Assembly (NCBI GenBank): GCA_050084515.1
Contig: CM114273.1
Span: forward strand, 29,202,001-29,266,000
Length of the DNA stretch: 64,000 nucleotides
Source: Blasia pusilla
Lineage: Eukaryota > Marchantiophyta > Marchantiopsida > Blasiales
Reading direction: 5' to 3'
How positions within the stretch are numbered: position 1 is the first letter of the stretch; every line of letters starts with the position of its first letter. Below the pieces are notes generated by a model that did not search any database, was not told the DNA's origin, and worked only from the letters and a program-made list of their open reading frames with translations. This document shows, in pieces, positions 12,680-25,200 of this stretch. The position numbers and the translations under genes were made by a program.

Positions 12680-12861
12680 TTCTTGGGTCCAAGTACCGTG
12701 GCTGTAAATATTCAACTGTACAGGAAAGCCTGCTTTGGGATCAATTAATTTCAACAGATTCAAGGATTGCCACGTTTGAGCTTTAGTTCAATCCAAATTC
12801 TTCATCAAATTATGGACGGTTCTCTGAAAATTAGTCCTTCAAGTGCTTGGACCCAAGAATT
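12678..12861. repeat. 19-bp inverted repeat bracketing 146 bp
   Basis: AATTCTTGGGTCCAAGTAC at 12678-12696 pairs with GTGCTTGGACCCAAGAATT at 12843-12861, with 18 of 19 bases matching. It sits immediately inside the left ~1-kb arm. It could be a small hairpin or the trace of a miniature element. Confidence 0.6.
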
Positions 12862-12951
12862 TTGGTTTTGTTGAGGATGGAGCAAGGGAGGTCTTGCTGA
12901 AGTACTGCAAATTGAAAATGGGATTGAAATTAGGTTGTAGGTTACCAATCC

Positions 12952-13152
12952 TCACCATTCCAAGGAGTGAAGGAGTTTATGACAAGCATGGTGGAAACAG
13001 CAGTTCGTCAGGAGAGTGATGATCTAACCAGTGACAAGAATGACAAGACCATTGACGATAGTGCCAGTGACTGGCATAACGCCAATGAACGCTCCCGAGA
13101 CGGATCTCCGATGCAAAAACCTATCCTTCTTCTAAACGAACAAGACATGTAA
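12952..13152 (+). CDS. Unrecognised gene fragment (C-terminal exon-like frame)
   Basis: An open frame entering from an AG at about 12963, with in-frame residues upstream of the Met at 12967, ends with TAA at 13152. It encodes a hydrophilic, acidic and serine-rich tail (EFMTSMVETAVRQESDDLTS, then NDKTIDDSASDWHNANERSR). Codon use and composition look more gene-like than the surrounding DNA. No family is recognised. It lies inside the DNA bounded by the ~1-kb inverted repeats, so it may be a captured host-gene fragment. It may also be chance. Confidence 0.25.
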   Translation, partial: SPFQGVKEFMTSMVETAVRQESDDLTSDKNDKTIDDSASDWHNANERSRDGSPMQKPILLLNEQDM

Positions 13153-13176
13153 CAACCGGTTTTCGAAATTGAGGCA

Positions 13177-13497
13177 CTACTGGAACCTGCTGGGAGAGCA
13201 AGAGTACCTTTTGAAGCAAATATCCCCAAATACCGTAGTTCCTCCTCTCTTCTTGCTTGTGCGCTGCCGCCCTAAAACACCTTCACTCGAGCGATACCTT
13301 CCTGTGCCGCACAGCAATCCTCGAACGCTGATACTGACTGGTCGGAATCGAAATGCAAGCATACAATTGGGCAAGTAGATCTTCAGATGCGTCGCCCCTG
13401 CCAATACTACAGCACCGGGCGTCGCTCCATTTTGATCACTGGACTGCGACACCACTCCATTCTCATCAGCGGCTTCCTGAACACTCATCTTCTTCAT
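13177..13497 (-). CDS. Unrecognised 106-residue frame, possible first exon
   Basis: The minus-strand frame begins MKKMSVQEAADENGVVSQSS and continues with a Gly/Ala/Val-rich stretch. Possible splice donors occur at GGAAG|GTATCG and AAAAG|GTACTC (minus strand), so the real coding part may be only the first 60-90 residues. No domain is recognised. It lies convergent to the frame ending at 13152 and, like it, is inside the inverted-repeat-bounded segment. Confidence 0.22.
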   Translation of the reverse strand: MKKMSVQEAADENGVVSQSSDQNGATPGAVVLAGATHLKIYLPNCMLAFRFRPVSISVRGLLCGTGRYRSSEGVLGRQRTSKKRGGTTVFGDICFKRYSCSPSRFQ

Positions 13498-13499
13498 GC

Positions 13500-14512
13500 T
13501 TACGGAGGTTCACCGTAAATCCCAACGGGGTACCCGTTTATTTATATCTACGACTAACCTCTCTTGCTTTCTGCTTTGGATATACGGTGAACTACGGATT
13601 GTTTGTTCTCTTGGAAAAAGATACATATATATTGGTAAGTGTTCGTCCTATGCACACGTGATATTTTTTAAAAAAATTGTCTTTTTAATTTAATTCCCTC
13701 TCTCAAAGTGACACATGTCGACATCACAAGAGTCTTTAGAGGACATTTAGTAGGGTTTCCTCAAATCTTGTCTACTTTTAATTATAAAGGTGACGGAAAA
13801 TTCATCTCTTGGCGGAATGGAGGATAGCAGATGGACAAAAGCCCTAGTTAGCCGCGGCTGGTCTAGTATAGGGTCTATTCTTAGACGCTTTGGATCCGGG
13901 ATGTCGGTTCGGCTAAACATGCATTCATGAGGTGGATGAGATATGCGGAACGAGGCGGATGAATGGACCCGTAATGGATGGATAAAAACAATGGAATAAT
14001 TTATGTTATTATTGGAGAGGAAGCATTTTGTAAACACTTGTCCTTTTCACATTTTGCACTTTTGGTTTTTTTTTAAAATCATTTTGTAATAAACAGAATT
14101 ATTTAAAATTAATAAACAACAAATTTAATGAATAATACTAATAATTTCAAATATGTTAAACATGGTGAGACCCAAACGGGTTATAACAGAAAATGTACAC
14201 TTCAGTAAGGACAACCCCTTCCAACCACATAAAGGGTTGAGCGCCTGCAATAAAGGAAAACCTCTTGGAATTGGACAGAGATGTTTGTATGCCCTTCCGC
14301 ACACATTTGTATGCAAGTCCATCACTTATTGGAGTCTTTTGGCCTTTCGGCGCTTTCCAAAGTCGCCATTTGGCTTGCACCATGTGACTAGGCCTACAAA
14401 ATGGTTGGACTCGGCAATGGTCTATTATGAATCAACAAATATTTAGGGCTAGCTGGAGTCCATGGTCACCGGTCAAGGCTAATCCATCTTCGGTAAATCT
14501 TATCACTTAAAA
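13500..14512. other. Unassigned DNA between gene fragments and Helitron end
   Basis: This kilobase becomes AT-rich after 13650. Short frames on both strands (13747-14037 minus, 14153-14446 plus) have no recognisable content. It is the target into which the Helitron ending at 14513 inserted. The insertion point has the expected A/T dinucleotide context on the element's strand. Confidence 0.4.
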
Positions 14513-14540
14513 CTAGTAAGGTGCCCGTGCGTTGCACGGG
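14513..14540 (-). mobile_element. Helitron 3' terminus (hairpin plus CTAG)
   Basis: Read on the minus strand, CCCGTGC-AAC-GCACGGG (14540-14524) forms a perfect 7-bp stem with a 3-base loop. Seven bases (CACCTTA) separate it from CTAG at 14516-14513, and the next host base is T. This is the classical Helitron 3' end: a hairpin shortly before CTRR, inserted between A and T. It lies about 100 bp beyond the end of the helicase frame, as expected. Confidence 0.92.
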
Positions 14541-14615
14541 TGTAAGAGGGAATACGAAAAATGCAAATAGGCATGAAGGAATCAATTTCTCTGATCTGAT
14601 TTTTAAATATTTATT

Positions 14616-17600
14616 TTATCCAAATATTTCTTTATATACTACATTCCGTGTATAGTCACCTTCCTTATTTGAATGTTCATCGCTTCCAATTGTAATGTGG
14701 ATAGAACTTCTCTTTCCTACTCTAGATAATGCTACATACAATTGGCCATGATAAAATATTGGAGTAGGCAAGTAAATGCCCACCTTTTGCAAAGTTTGAC
14801 CTTGGGACTTATTGATAGTCATAGCAAAAGCTGGTTCAATAGGGAATTGAAACCTACGTAAATCAAATGGCAAACCTGAATCTGATGCAATCAATGGGAT
14901 ACGTGCAACAAAAATTTGATCTCCAATATTCTTCCCTATGATAATTTCACCATCTATGCAATGTTGCATAAATCCACGAATCACCAATCTTGTCCCGTTT
15001 GCTTGTCCATGTGCTCCATTCATGTTTCGTAACAGCATGATTGGTGCCCCAATCTTCAAACACAATCGGTGCGGAGGAAGTCCTGAAGGCAAGCATGTGT
15101 TCAAAAATTCAGTTGGATATAGATGAGTCATCCCCTCGTTTGGAATAGAGTCGACGCTGAGGTAAACTTGCTCCTATACACAAAATATAATGAGTTTGTA
15201 AGAAAAGGTAATATTAATATCCAAACTTGTAATTGAATAACTCTTTTATAAAAGTTAAAGGGATTAACTCTCCTGCAAACCGCGACATTATGCTTGCATT
15301 TATGTCATGTACATCTTGATTTCTTAGAGTCAAAATTTCCGTATCGCTCAAGATATCAATGTCATTGAATTCGGATGGAAAATTTCCATATATCAAATCA
15401 ATAAGATCACATATCTTATGACTTCTAGTAACAATTTCAAATGGTAATTGTATAAAGTCTTCTCCCAAATGTGGATGCAAAGGTACACGACCTTCTCCCA
15501 CTTCTAATAACCAATCAGCAAAAGCTTGTTGTTCACTACGCCAGTGACCTTCCAACCTCTGAACTCGCATGTTTGTAGTCAACTTCATGACCTTTACATT
15601 AGACCAAAGAGATGACCTCTTTATGGTGGCTTGGATGATTTGCGGCCGATCCCCATGACGAACAACATGCAACACTTGACGGACGGAAATCACCACCAAA
15701 TACCATAAGTTTTCCACCAAATGGTAATTGTCGGTGTTCATCATAAACAACTCCCATAATATCTTGTAAAGTTCGATTTACAGCCTCAAATATGTGACAA
15801 TTAGTCATAGGAGCTTCGTCCCATATAATAAGCATTGCATCACGGATTAAGCGCGCTCCATCACTATTAACCGATAAAGTACAATAAGAAAAGGGGAGTA
15901 AATTAGAACTTGTGCCACCAAAATTGGAGGAAATTAAAATTTGTGCATCACCAGAATTGGCACTTACTTGCAAGTAGAACTCTCATGAAGATTGATAAGG
16001 ATTTTGAATCGCGAATGTGCAGTCCTTCGTCTAACAATAGAGCAGCTATTCCCGATAATGCCACAGCCAAAGCTATACCTATTGCACTTCTTACACTTGC
16101 AAGAGGAAGATTATATAAAAATGTTTTTCCCGTTCCACCTGGGCCATCGATGAAAAAATCTTTTGGAGATGGTGGAGTATCCAAGCATATTTTATCAAAG
16201 CTCATCATGTATAGCATTCCAAATAATAAGTTGTTCTTCATTTAGACATGCTTCTCCTAATTGCACTTGCTCAAATAGTTCTTCCGTATCATAAAATAGC
16301 TCTTGTTCCTCAAAATATGAATTTGATTGAAGTCGTTGGAAGTCAGGTTGGGGCATGTTTGGAAAGTCTGATAGTCTTTTTCTTTGATCTTGTAAATAAT
16401 AATGGACTTCCAACAATGCAGTATTAACCATGGCATCTTCAACGAGAAGATTAGGAATTCCAATTTTCTACAAAATAGGATGATAACCCAAAATTGGTTA
16501 CACTGTTGAATGCTCAATGGAAGATACTATTAGGAATAAAAAAAATGATGCAAGGGTATTAAAGAATTCTTACCAGACCATATAAGAGATCTTCTACCAT
16601 TGGAACCGAGAATTGACTCCAAAGTGTTGCAGGTTGAGTAGGTGTGTTATACGCTATAATAATTGCAAATAGACGACGAAGTGAAGAACCTGTACGAATT
16701 GTAGAAGCTTCTATCATCCTCAAGAAGTCCCAATTGGATAGAAGCCTCCTTAAATGTTGGACATAATACCCCATTAACAGTTCTCAAACATTCCTACGTA
16801 GTTGCCCCTCAAACATGATGGAGAAGTAATCTCAACCAATGACGTTCTCCTTCACCTCTGAGGAATTAAACTAAATGAGTTTATCCCAACATATAGATAC
16901 ATTGCTTTAGAGGTGGAATATAAAAGAAATTATATACAAAGAAGTTGTGAGCATTTACCTAGATGAGGAAGATATAAGCGACCAATGAGATGGCCACAAC
17001 CATTTTGTTTTTGTACCCTACGAATCCACCTCTTGTTACTCCAACGATAATAAGAAGGAAAATTGATGTATAGACATTTTTTAGCACTGGAGTCAGATAG
17101 ATTGGTTACAAACCATTGGGTCAATATTGTCTCTCTTTTTACTTGCAAAATATCTCCAAGAGTGTCAACATCATTGAAGTAGACTAATTTTTGTTCCAAA
17201 TGATGGATTGCTAGTCGTACGATATTTGGAAGTTCAGCATGTAGACTAAACTTAAAGAGATGCCAACATGCCTCCGAAGAAGATATATATCTGGAATAAT
17301 AAGAATTCAAAGTATTTGAGTAAGGAAAATTATATGAAGTTGAGAAATAAAATATAATGCATCAGAGAAGTCGATCCATAAAATCATACCTCGCATCAAG
17401 ATATAACGTTGTCTCGTCAATAACTTTGATTACATTGGATGTATCCATATCCTTTGACAACTTAAATGACACGGAATTAGATCCTTTATAAACATATTTG
17501 TATAAGTACTTGACAGCAGAAACACTATTTGTAATCTCCAAATTAATGTGACAATCAAATAGGGTGCATAACATCGGATTGTAAGGTACAATCCAACGAT

Positions 17601-20365
17601 TATCCAATGAATGTTCGCTCTTAATTATCACCCTTCCATTCTCCAATCTACAAAAACACAATAACAATCGTAATTAATCATGAATGAATGTATTAGAAGG
17701 AATCATGAATACATATGCCCAAAAAATAAAAGGGTCCTTACCTATGATATATCGGATAACCATCTTAGTAAATTAATTTCATGGTAGTGTTGGAATACAT
17801 ATAAAAGCTTTAGGATAGCCTTTTGTAGCCTTTTGTACATTTTTTGTTTCCTTATCCATACACGGAGCATTTGGATTTAATGGTCCACATGGTCCGTGAA
17901 CCATGCAATTAGCAACGGTAGAATAAAACCTTGGATGGGTAGATTGATCAGGGATTTCAGCTGAAATGATACGAACATAATCAATTATGGTATGTGGTTT
18001 ATTACGGTTAATTGCGGTGATCCTCTTTTTTGGAATTCCACCATATGGATGCATCCTACAACTCGGCCTAATATGTGCTTCTTGATGATAAGTCGTAACA
18101 ACTCCTTTTTCTTCTCAAAGACCCGCACGACCAAATCCGGTCGGTCTGCAGTTGATTGGCTAGGTAATAGGGCTGATGTAATCTCCTCCCACTCTGGATT
18201 GCATGTCATGGTTAAGAAGTAGTAAAGCTTCCCAAAATGTCGTACAATTGCAATTGCATCTTGATACAATTGATGCATATGACGTGGCCCTCGAGTAAAA
18301 GAAGAAGGTAATATAATGCGTTTCCCAAGCCTTCGGCTATCCGCATCTTGTCGATGCATGGCATCCTTTACACCTTGATATAATTCAGCCCTTAACTCCT
18401 TATGATTTAAGCACACTCATGATAATCATTGCATTTCCACAATGGCATAGAGGTCAACCATATATTCTTGAGTAAGTCGACAAAGCCGCAATAAGCGATT
18501 GTCATCTTCTCTTCCAACCCGTGTTTGAAGTCGAAAACATGCAAATTGCAAAGCCGTAACACATTTTGTTCTTCTTTCCTCAAAAATATCACCATAAACT
18601 ATGTCCTCATCCATGCAATCATCTGAAGGTTCAGGATGTCCCTCCCCTCCATGAATAATGTGGCTCAATTTTCAGGATTCTCTACAACCTTCAATTCGCC
18701 CAAAGGATATTCCAGGATGCCAACCTACTTCACCATATATAAATAACAAAACAAAGTGTAAGGGAACATATGCTTCATTGAGGTCGGATATACGTTTGAC
18801 TCCTCCTCCATGTAGTCGTACAATTATATCATGGTGCTCAACGTGTTCACTTCCATCACCCAGCAAAGCAACAACAACTTCGGACGCGATTGGTAAGTTA
18901 TAACAGTTTGCATCAAGACCTCTCTTACTTGCCTTGAGGATAATCCGCATATTAAGATCACTTGCTTCATATGCCGTATGATGAAAGATCTTCACATATG
19001 GATTGCATTCATGTAACATGTCTTGGAGACCTTTCAAAATATCCATATTAAGATTAGAAGATGTAGACATAACTCTAGCACGATTTTCCAATTCATTTGC
19101 AGTACCATGGATGTATAGTTGAGCAAATTGAGGATGTCCCCCTATATCAAGATGTAAAGGTCCAATGGAATGATAGATCCTGCCTTGGACCCTAAAGTAT
19201 CCAGTGCCACCAATTTTGCACTTACATGTATCCCGGTAGATGCAAGTTGAAGTGCCGAATTATAAGCTCGAGCATGTGTAAGAAAATGAATGCTTCTAGG
19301 ACCAACACCCGAAATCAAGGATTTCAGAAATTGAGGAGATGATCTCAAGAGAGGTAAGTATATTCTTCCATGGCCACACTACATGCCATATGGTGAGTCA
19401 CCAAACTTAGTACCTTTGACCACTTCACATTTCTAATGCAAAGCACGGCATAGGGACATATCTCTGCCATAGAACCTAATGTATAACGACCGCAGGTACG
19501 ATTCAAACTCCTTTGTAATCGCAACTTTCGAATATCACTTTCTTGAAATTTGGCCTCCTTGCAAGATTGAGTAATGTATTTAATCTTACAACTCTATCAA
19601 GGGTAGACGACGCACAAATTATAGAAGTATTTGGTATAGTGGCACGTTGTGGAGATAACAAAACTCCATTAGGAGACATGGCATCTACTCTTGACCTTGA
19701 TTCATCCCTAAGTTGGGCAAAAGTCGACCAATTGTTGAAAACTTCATCTTGAACAGGAATAGGAAGAGTGGTCGACGAATTTAATTGTCGACAACTTCAT
19801 CTTCAACTTGAATAGGAAGAGCGGTCGATGATTTTTGTACAACTTCATCTTTAATTGGAATATGAGGAGTGGTAGGTAACTCAACTTTTGGTGGCCCAAT
19901 CCTGGATGTATTCTCGATAACTTCATGAAATGCATTGTCAACTAACTCAAGTCTTGGCGATATATAAATATAGTCCGTCGATTCTTCACTCACTTCTTGA
20001 TTTTCTTCTACTATTATTCCATCCTCATTGGAAGGCATGGGAAAATATTTCAAAATATTGATAAGAATAAATACAAATCAAATATGGAGTAAATAAAGTA
20101 GTTATGAAGTGAATCAAATATAACAAGTTAGATATAGGTACCTATTCAATGGAAGAGGTGCAATACTCTCAGGCTAAACTTGACCATTAAGCCCTTTCCT
20201 TCTTTTTCTATACTCTCGATAGTAATTCCTCTTTTTTCCTTTCAGAGCTTCCATTCTATCAGCTCGAATAGCACGCTTTGGTTTTTGGACTTTGCCACGT
20301 AGAACCTTTCGAAAGTCACGGATATTGACAGGATTCAATGGGATTGGAAGTCTGGAACAACACAT
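14616..20365 (-). pseudogene. Degenerate Helitron Rep/helicase gene
   Basis: Fragments in several frames, read right to left, follow the order of plant Helitron transposases. A basic N-terminal exon (20365-20174) is followed by the segment at 19091-18672 (STSSNLNMDILKGLQDMLHE, YNLPIASEVVVALLGDG). Helitron-like N domain pieces follow at 18668-18426 (FACFRLQTR, YMVDLYAIVE). The Rep region comes next: LYYFLTMTCNPEWEEI, VEFQKRGSPQ, CMVHGPCGPLNPNAPCM and the tyrosine motif KYLYKYVYKG at 17520-17490. The Pif1-type helicase has Walker A GPGGTGKT near 16140, Walker B IIWDEAPMT near 15810, FGGDFRP, and the C-terminal motifs AMTINKSQGQTL and LYVALSRVG (14830-14690). Stops and frameshifts separate the pieces, although some gaps may be introns (acceptor TATAG|GAGCAAG near 15175). 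The His-X-His metal site is missing, so the element cannot encode its own active Rep. Confidence 0.88.
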
Positions 20366-21310
20366 GAATGTTAAAAGCTTACAAAATTAAATGAAAAGCC
20401 AATATTTGGTGGGAAATTGGACATGCTAAATGAGCGTCGATGGAGTAAACTTACGTTGGAGATGTTTCAGGTCGGAGTTCATCTTCAAGATGTGTTTGTT
20501 GTGCTAAGATTTCCTTGCAACGAATACGCCTTTTTTGTTGTGCATTGCACACATCAATTTTCGGAAGTCACGCAAATCCGTAGGATTTGATGGAAGAGGG
20601 AGTTTGTGCAACAATTGGATTTATTGCATGAGAAAAATATATTGTCGAGAAAATGGTATGTAGCACATGATCGTTGAGATGGAAATAAGGTGCTTACGTC
20701 CCCTATCCCAAGCAAAGCTTCTTACATCGGAGAGGTATTCTTCGATACTTCAATATGTCTTCCGAACTTTGTTGCGAAATTGGCATATTTGTAATAATAC
20801 CAAGTGGTCGTCTCTCCCTATTTAGTGACGATCCGCCAACACTCATCATCTACATGACACACAACGGAAGTATTGAGAATTGAAATAAAATGACCAAAAT
20901 AATAAATAATAAAAAGAAAAACAAAGAAAAGAAAAGAAAAGAAAAGAGAAGAGAAGAGAAAGGAAAGTAGTAGGGGCAATTTTTCATTTCCAATTTGATT
21001 TTCTCTAAAAATTATAAATTGAATGAAAAAACAAAAATAAAATGAAATATGTAAAATAAAATTTAGTGAAAGAAACGAATTCAAGGAAGAAGAGTAAGGG
21101 GGAAGATTTATTTTAATTTTTCTAAGATTTTAAATCATTGGGAACAAATTGGGAAAAAGGTAAAAGAGGGAGAAAAATACATTTAAAAAAAACTATAGGG
21201 AAATTTATTTAAAAAATCCAGGTTTGGTAGACCAAACCTGGCCCTAACCTAACCCTCCCAACCCTAGGCGTGAACCGATCCCCCGCACCCTAATGGCACC
21301 GCCTTCGAAT
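20366..21310. other. Presumed 5' part of the Helitron and right inner flank; no gene
   Basis: This AT-rich stretch has purine-rich low complexity at 20910-20970 (AGAAA and AGAGA runs). No clear Helitron 5' start (TC preceded by A, resembling TCTATACTATTA) was found, so the element's left boundary is unknown. A perfect 10-bp hairpin, CCAGGTTTGG-TAGA-CCAAACCTGG, occupies 21218-21241 just before the right ~1-kb inverted arm. Confidence 0.45.
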
Positions 21311-22297
21311 CCTAGGGTCACATTTGAACCATCTAACGGCCAGACAAACATACCGTTAGATGGTTAATCAGACGGCTCAGGGTCTGAGCCGTTAGATCCC
21401 TCCACCCTTCCCCCTACCCAATCGTCCAACCCTTTCTCCCTCACTCCCTCTCCCATTCCTTCCCTATCGCCCCTTGGCGCTTGGCCGCTTGTCCGTCCGT
21501 CCGCGCGGCCTCCTTTCCAATCCCTCACGCGCTCGCTCTTCCAGTCCGCTATACTCATGCGCTTGAGCACGCCCCTCCTTCCGGCTTGTGCGTGCTCGAG
21601 CGCACAGATCATTACGGTGCCTGCTCCATTGTCGCCTTTTGAGACTCGATCTGCACTCAAATTTTTACATTGAAGGTCAGTTTTAGCTACGCACTTGGGC
21701 TCTCGGGGTTTCGTGACAATCAAGCTCATCCCTCATCGGTTCTGCTCTCCGGTGTTCTTGACGGTCGAGTTCCTTCCCTAACTTTTTGGCTCTCAGGTTG
21801 TCTTGCTAGGCTCTCTTACTAGTCGTTCGACTCTGGGGTATTTTTTACAGTCGAGCTCTCGCGCCCTCAGACGCCCCCTCTCCCATCATGCTCTGGAGCG
21901 CGCCCCTCCTCCCGTCTCGTGTGCACTAGAGCGCACGGATCATCATGGTGTGAGCCAAGCTTGCACCATCTCGGTGCTTGAATATCTCCCCTAAGAATCG
22001 TCGCCTTTTAGACTCGATCTGCACTCAAATTTTTACATCGAAGGTCAATTTTGGCTGTGGAGTTGGGCTCTCGGGGTTTTGTGACAGTCAAGCTCACCCC
22101 CCAGCGGCTCTGCTCTTCGGTGTTCTTGACGGTCGAGTTTTTTCCCTAAATTGTTGGCTCTCAGGTTATCTTGCTAGGCTCTCTTGCTAGTCGTTCGACT
22201 CTGGGGTATTTTTGACAGTCAGGCTCTCTTGCTAGTTGTTTAACTCGAGTGCTTTTGACAATCGGGCTCTCACAACATTGCAGATCGGGTCTCGGGG
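21311..22297 (-). repeat. Right arm of the ~1-kb inverted repeat pair
   Basis: Reverse complement of 11671-12679, ending GCAGATCGGGTCTCGGG. It contains the same internal duplication and inner palindromes. Similar GCTCTCGG and GACAGTCAGGCTC words continue loosely to about 22560 outside the arm, so part of the arm derives from a degenerate minisatellite that exists in more copies on this side. Frames at 21364-21729 and 21978-22190 mirror those of the left arm and are not genes. Confidence 0.85.
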
Positions 22298-25200
22298 ATT
22301 TCATTACAATCAGGCTTTGGATCCCCATAAGTTTGGTTATTGAGTCACTTTTGATGGCTGGGCTCATTTGATAGTACACTCTTTCGGTGTAGCGCATCCG
22401 GTCTCGTTAGTTTTTTTACAGTTAGGCTACGGATCCCTACCAGTTCCGCTATTGTCTCTTTTTTGACAGCCAGGCTCTTGTTTGACAGTTTAGAATTTTG
22501 GCTTAGTAGCTTGGCTCTCAGGTATTTTCGATTGTCGTGATCATTTTGAAAGCGCCCAGGGTCTCCGAAGCTATTTTCTCTTGGTTTTGTTGTTGGTTTC
22601 TTTGGAGATATACTTGTGCGATTACACATGTACACCTAGGACACATAGGGGAAAATGAGTGCAGTTAGTACTCGAGCTGAGTACTAAAAGAGGGGCAGGC
22701 AGAGACATTCATAAAACTCTCCAAGTCACTTTTATTTCAAAGTAAGCAATACATGACTGTTTGATGTACTCTACTCATGATCGGCATACTCACCCTCTCA
22801 TAGATCCCAAATTCATAGATGAATCTGAATATTCACTACAACCTCTTTCCCCTTCTGCCCTTTATGTGGGGATTTCTTCGTGCATCGTGGATCATCCCTA
22901 CGTGTGGTAGGCACATTGGGAGTTACCTGGGACCTTCCCTTTGATGGTGAGCTTTGCTAATTCGGGTTAGTGTGCGGGGTCATTCTCCGCTTCTTAGCAG
23001 AGGCTCTCTCCTTGGTATGTTCCCTTTCTATGTCGGGCCTCCTTATGCGATAGGGAGGAGTTCCTTCCTCCTCTACAACGTCTATTCCCTCTCCTCCAAA
23101 TCGAATCGTACCCTTTGTCGGAATCCTTAGGGAGAACTGCAGCGGGCATGGAGTCCTTTATTGCATACTCAAAACCTGGAGCATGCACGGGGGTAAGTGG
23201 CTCTCCCCAAGTAGGACCATCACGGTGCAACTTGTTCCATTTGCTCAAGCGCATAAAGTCCCCCTAACTTATTGGAGACCATGTTGTACTCTCCAATGCT
23301 TGGAGATCTGGTGACTTTACACCGTAATGCTTTTTCGAGCTCGTTACCTTGGACACACTCTTTCCTTTCCCTTTTGTTGACTTTTTTGCTGTGATTCTTG
23401 TTGCCATCTCTAGGTAGTTTTTGTTCTGCACCTTTGCTGTTTCAAATGTTGCAGATGTCGGAAGATGATTAGAATGTGAGGAGATCTGGAGGTGCTGGAG
23501 CGAACGTCGAATGTGGAGGAGCTCTCGAAAAGCCAATAAAGTTGTTGCAGATCTTGAGCAGGGTCGAGGACGTCAAGAACGCGGGACCTCATCTTGAGAT
23601 CACATCAAGGGTCATTTAATCGGGGTCGACTGAGCCTGAATCAAACCCCTCTCTTTAGGAGTAATGTGAAATAGAATGTCGAGAAGCCCGACATATGGTT
23701 AGCTTGCTATGTTCATCCGCAACTACATAGAGCTCAGTATTTTAGTTCATAAAGCTCAAAGCAATGTAGACTCGTAAAGCATAGACATGTCTTACTCTAT
23801 CTAGCAATAAATGAAGTTCAGTGTGTATGAATGACAGTAGAGCTCGGTGAATGGATGAGTTTACTTTACCTCAGCAGCCGTTGTGAGAAAAATGGGGGCT
23901 GCGTAATTTGTAAGAGGGAATAAATAAGGGTCAAGTTTGAATTCACAACCCTCGCACTCACAACTTCTTGAGAAATGAGAAGCCAATCTCATGGGATGAC
24001 GCTGGTTTGAAGGATCCAAACCGTCAAGGACAAAAGGACATAAATTTGACAGAAAAGTTGCGCCAAAAATGAAACCCTAAGTTTTTCGCACGTGCTAAGT
24101 GCGCTTTAGACGCGCGAAAATTCCACGTTCGTTAAAAAAACTGTTATAGGAGGCTATGAACAAAACCCTAAAACAGACTGCGTCGGACATAAGCGCGGAA
24201 CACCCTGGTTCGCTTGAAGTGCCATGTGGCATTTGGAGAGGTGTTTGCGCAGCGAGAAAGGACTCTCCCATAATAGTATAAATGACATAAGCTAATCATT
24301 TCATTTAGTGTTACTAACGCAACGCGATTAGTGCAATGGAGAGCGGGAACATTGGAACCCGTCGACACTAAGGTTCGATATAAGGGAAAAAAATAAACAT
24401 GCCACCTTAATCAACTCTGTCATAATCCGACACCCTACTCCCAACATCTGTTTGTTACTAAAATAACCGCACATTCCTAATCCATCCTTAATACTAAGGA
24501 GGGACCCTCCCTAAACATGACAGTCGCAACAGATCCGTCTATCCATACCATACTCCGTCTCTCACCCTCACTATGTCCTCTTATCTAGCACCGATATCTA
24601 TAGTATGATTAGCAACGTGGTCTAAATAACAAACATCTCCCTGCTGACACTTGTCTTTTGGGGTTGTCTCTGGTCTTGACACATGTCCCCTTTAATAGCT
24701 TAGTTTCATCTAACTAAACTATATTAGAAGGAAGGCTTCTTTCACTCATGTGGGGCACGGGTACTGAGTAGTATGCCTAAAGGCTACGGTCTCCAATTTG
24801 CACATTTGAAGCGATTAAGGATATACCCTACCCTATGCAAGCCTTGAATGCATGGTCGCACTTAACTAAGGCCTTCAAGTAAGTAAACTTAGGATGGATT
24901 ATTATTGCGGACAGAAAGAGAGCATATTTTTCAAGGGGGAGGTACCTGAATATATATGAATGGAGATATACCATTCATTTCCTCACATCCATAGTTACGA
25001 TTCAAGTTATGATCTACTAACTTTAGTTAAAATAATCATGTTTAAATGATTAACCATGATTCAGATTTCTAATTTCATATAAGAATCAAATGTAGTAATT
25101 TTTTTGTGTATGATAATGTCGTAAATAGATAACTCTATGACACTCATGCTAAAAGGGACCCAAAAAGCGAGTCTTGATCATGGGTCAAAAGAAGAGAGAC

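Noticed and set aside
21218-21260. Perfect hairpin followed by CCCTAACCTAACCC as a Helitron 3' end or interstitial telomere
   Set aside because: The CTAA words are followed by C rather than T, the spacing is too short, and the C-rich words are not TTTAGGG-type telomere repeats.
20470-21310. Helitron 5' end in the region right of the Rep gene
   Set aside because: No site with A|TC and a TCTATACTATTA-like start was found, so the boundary was left open.
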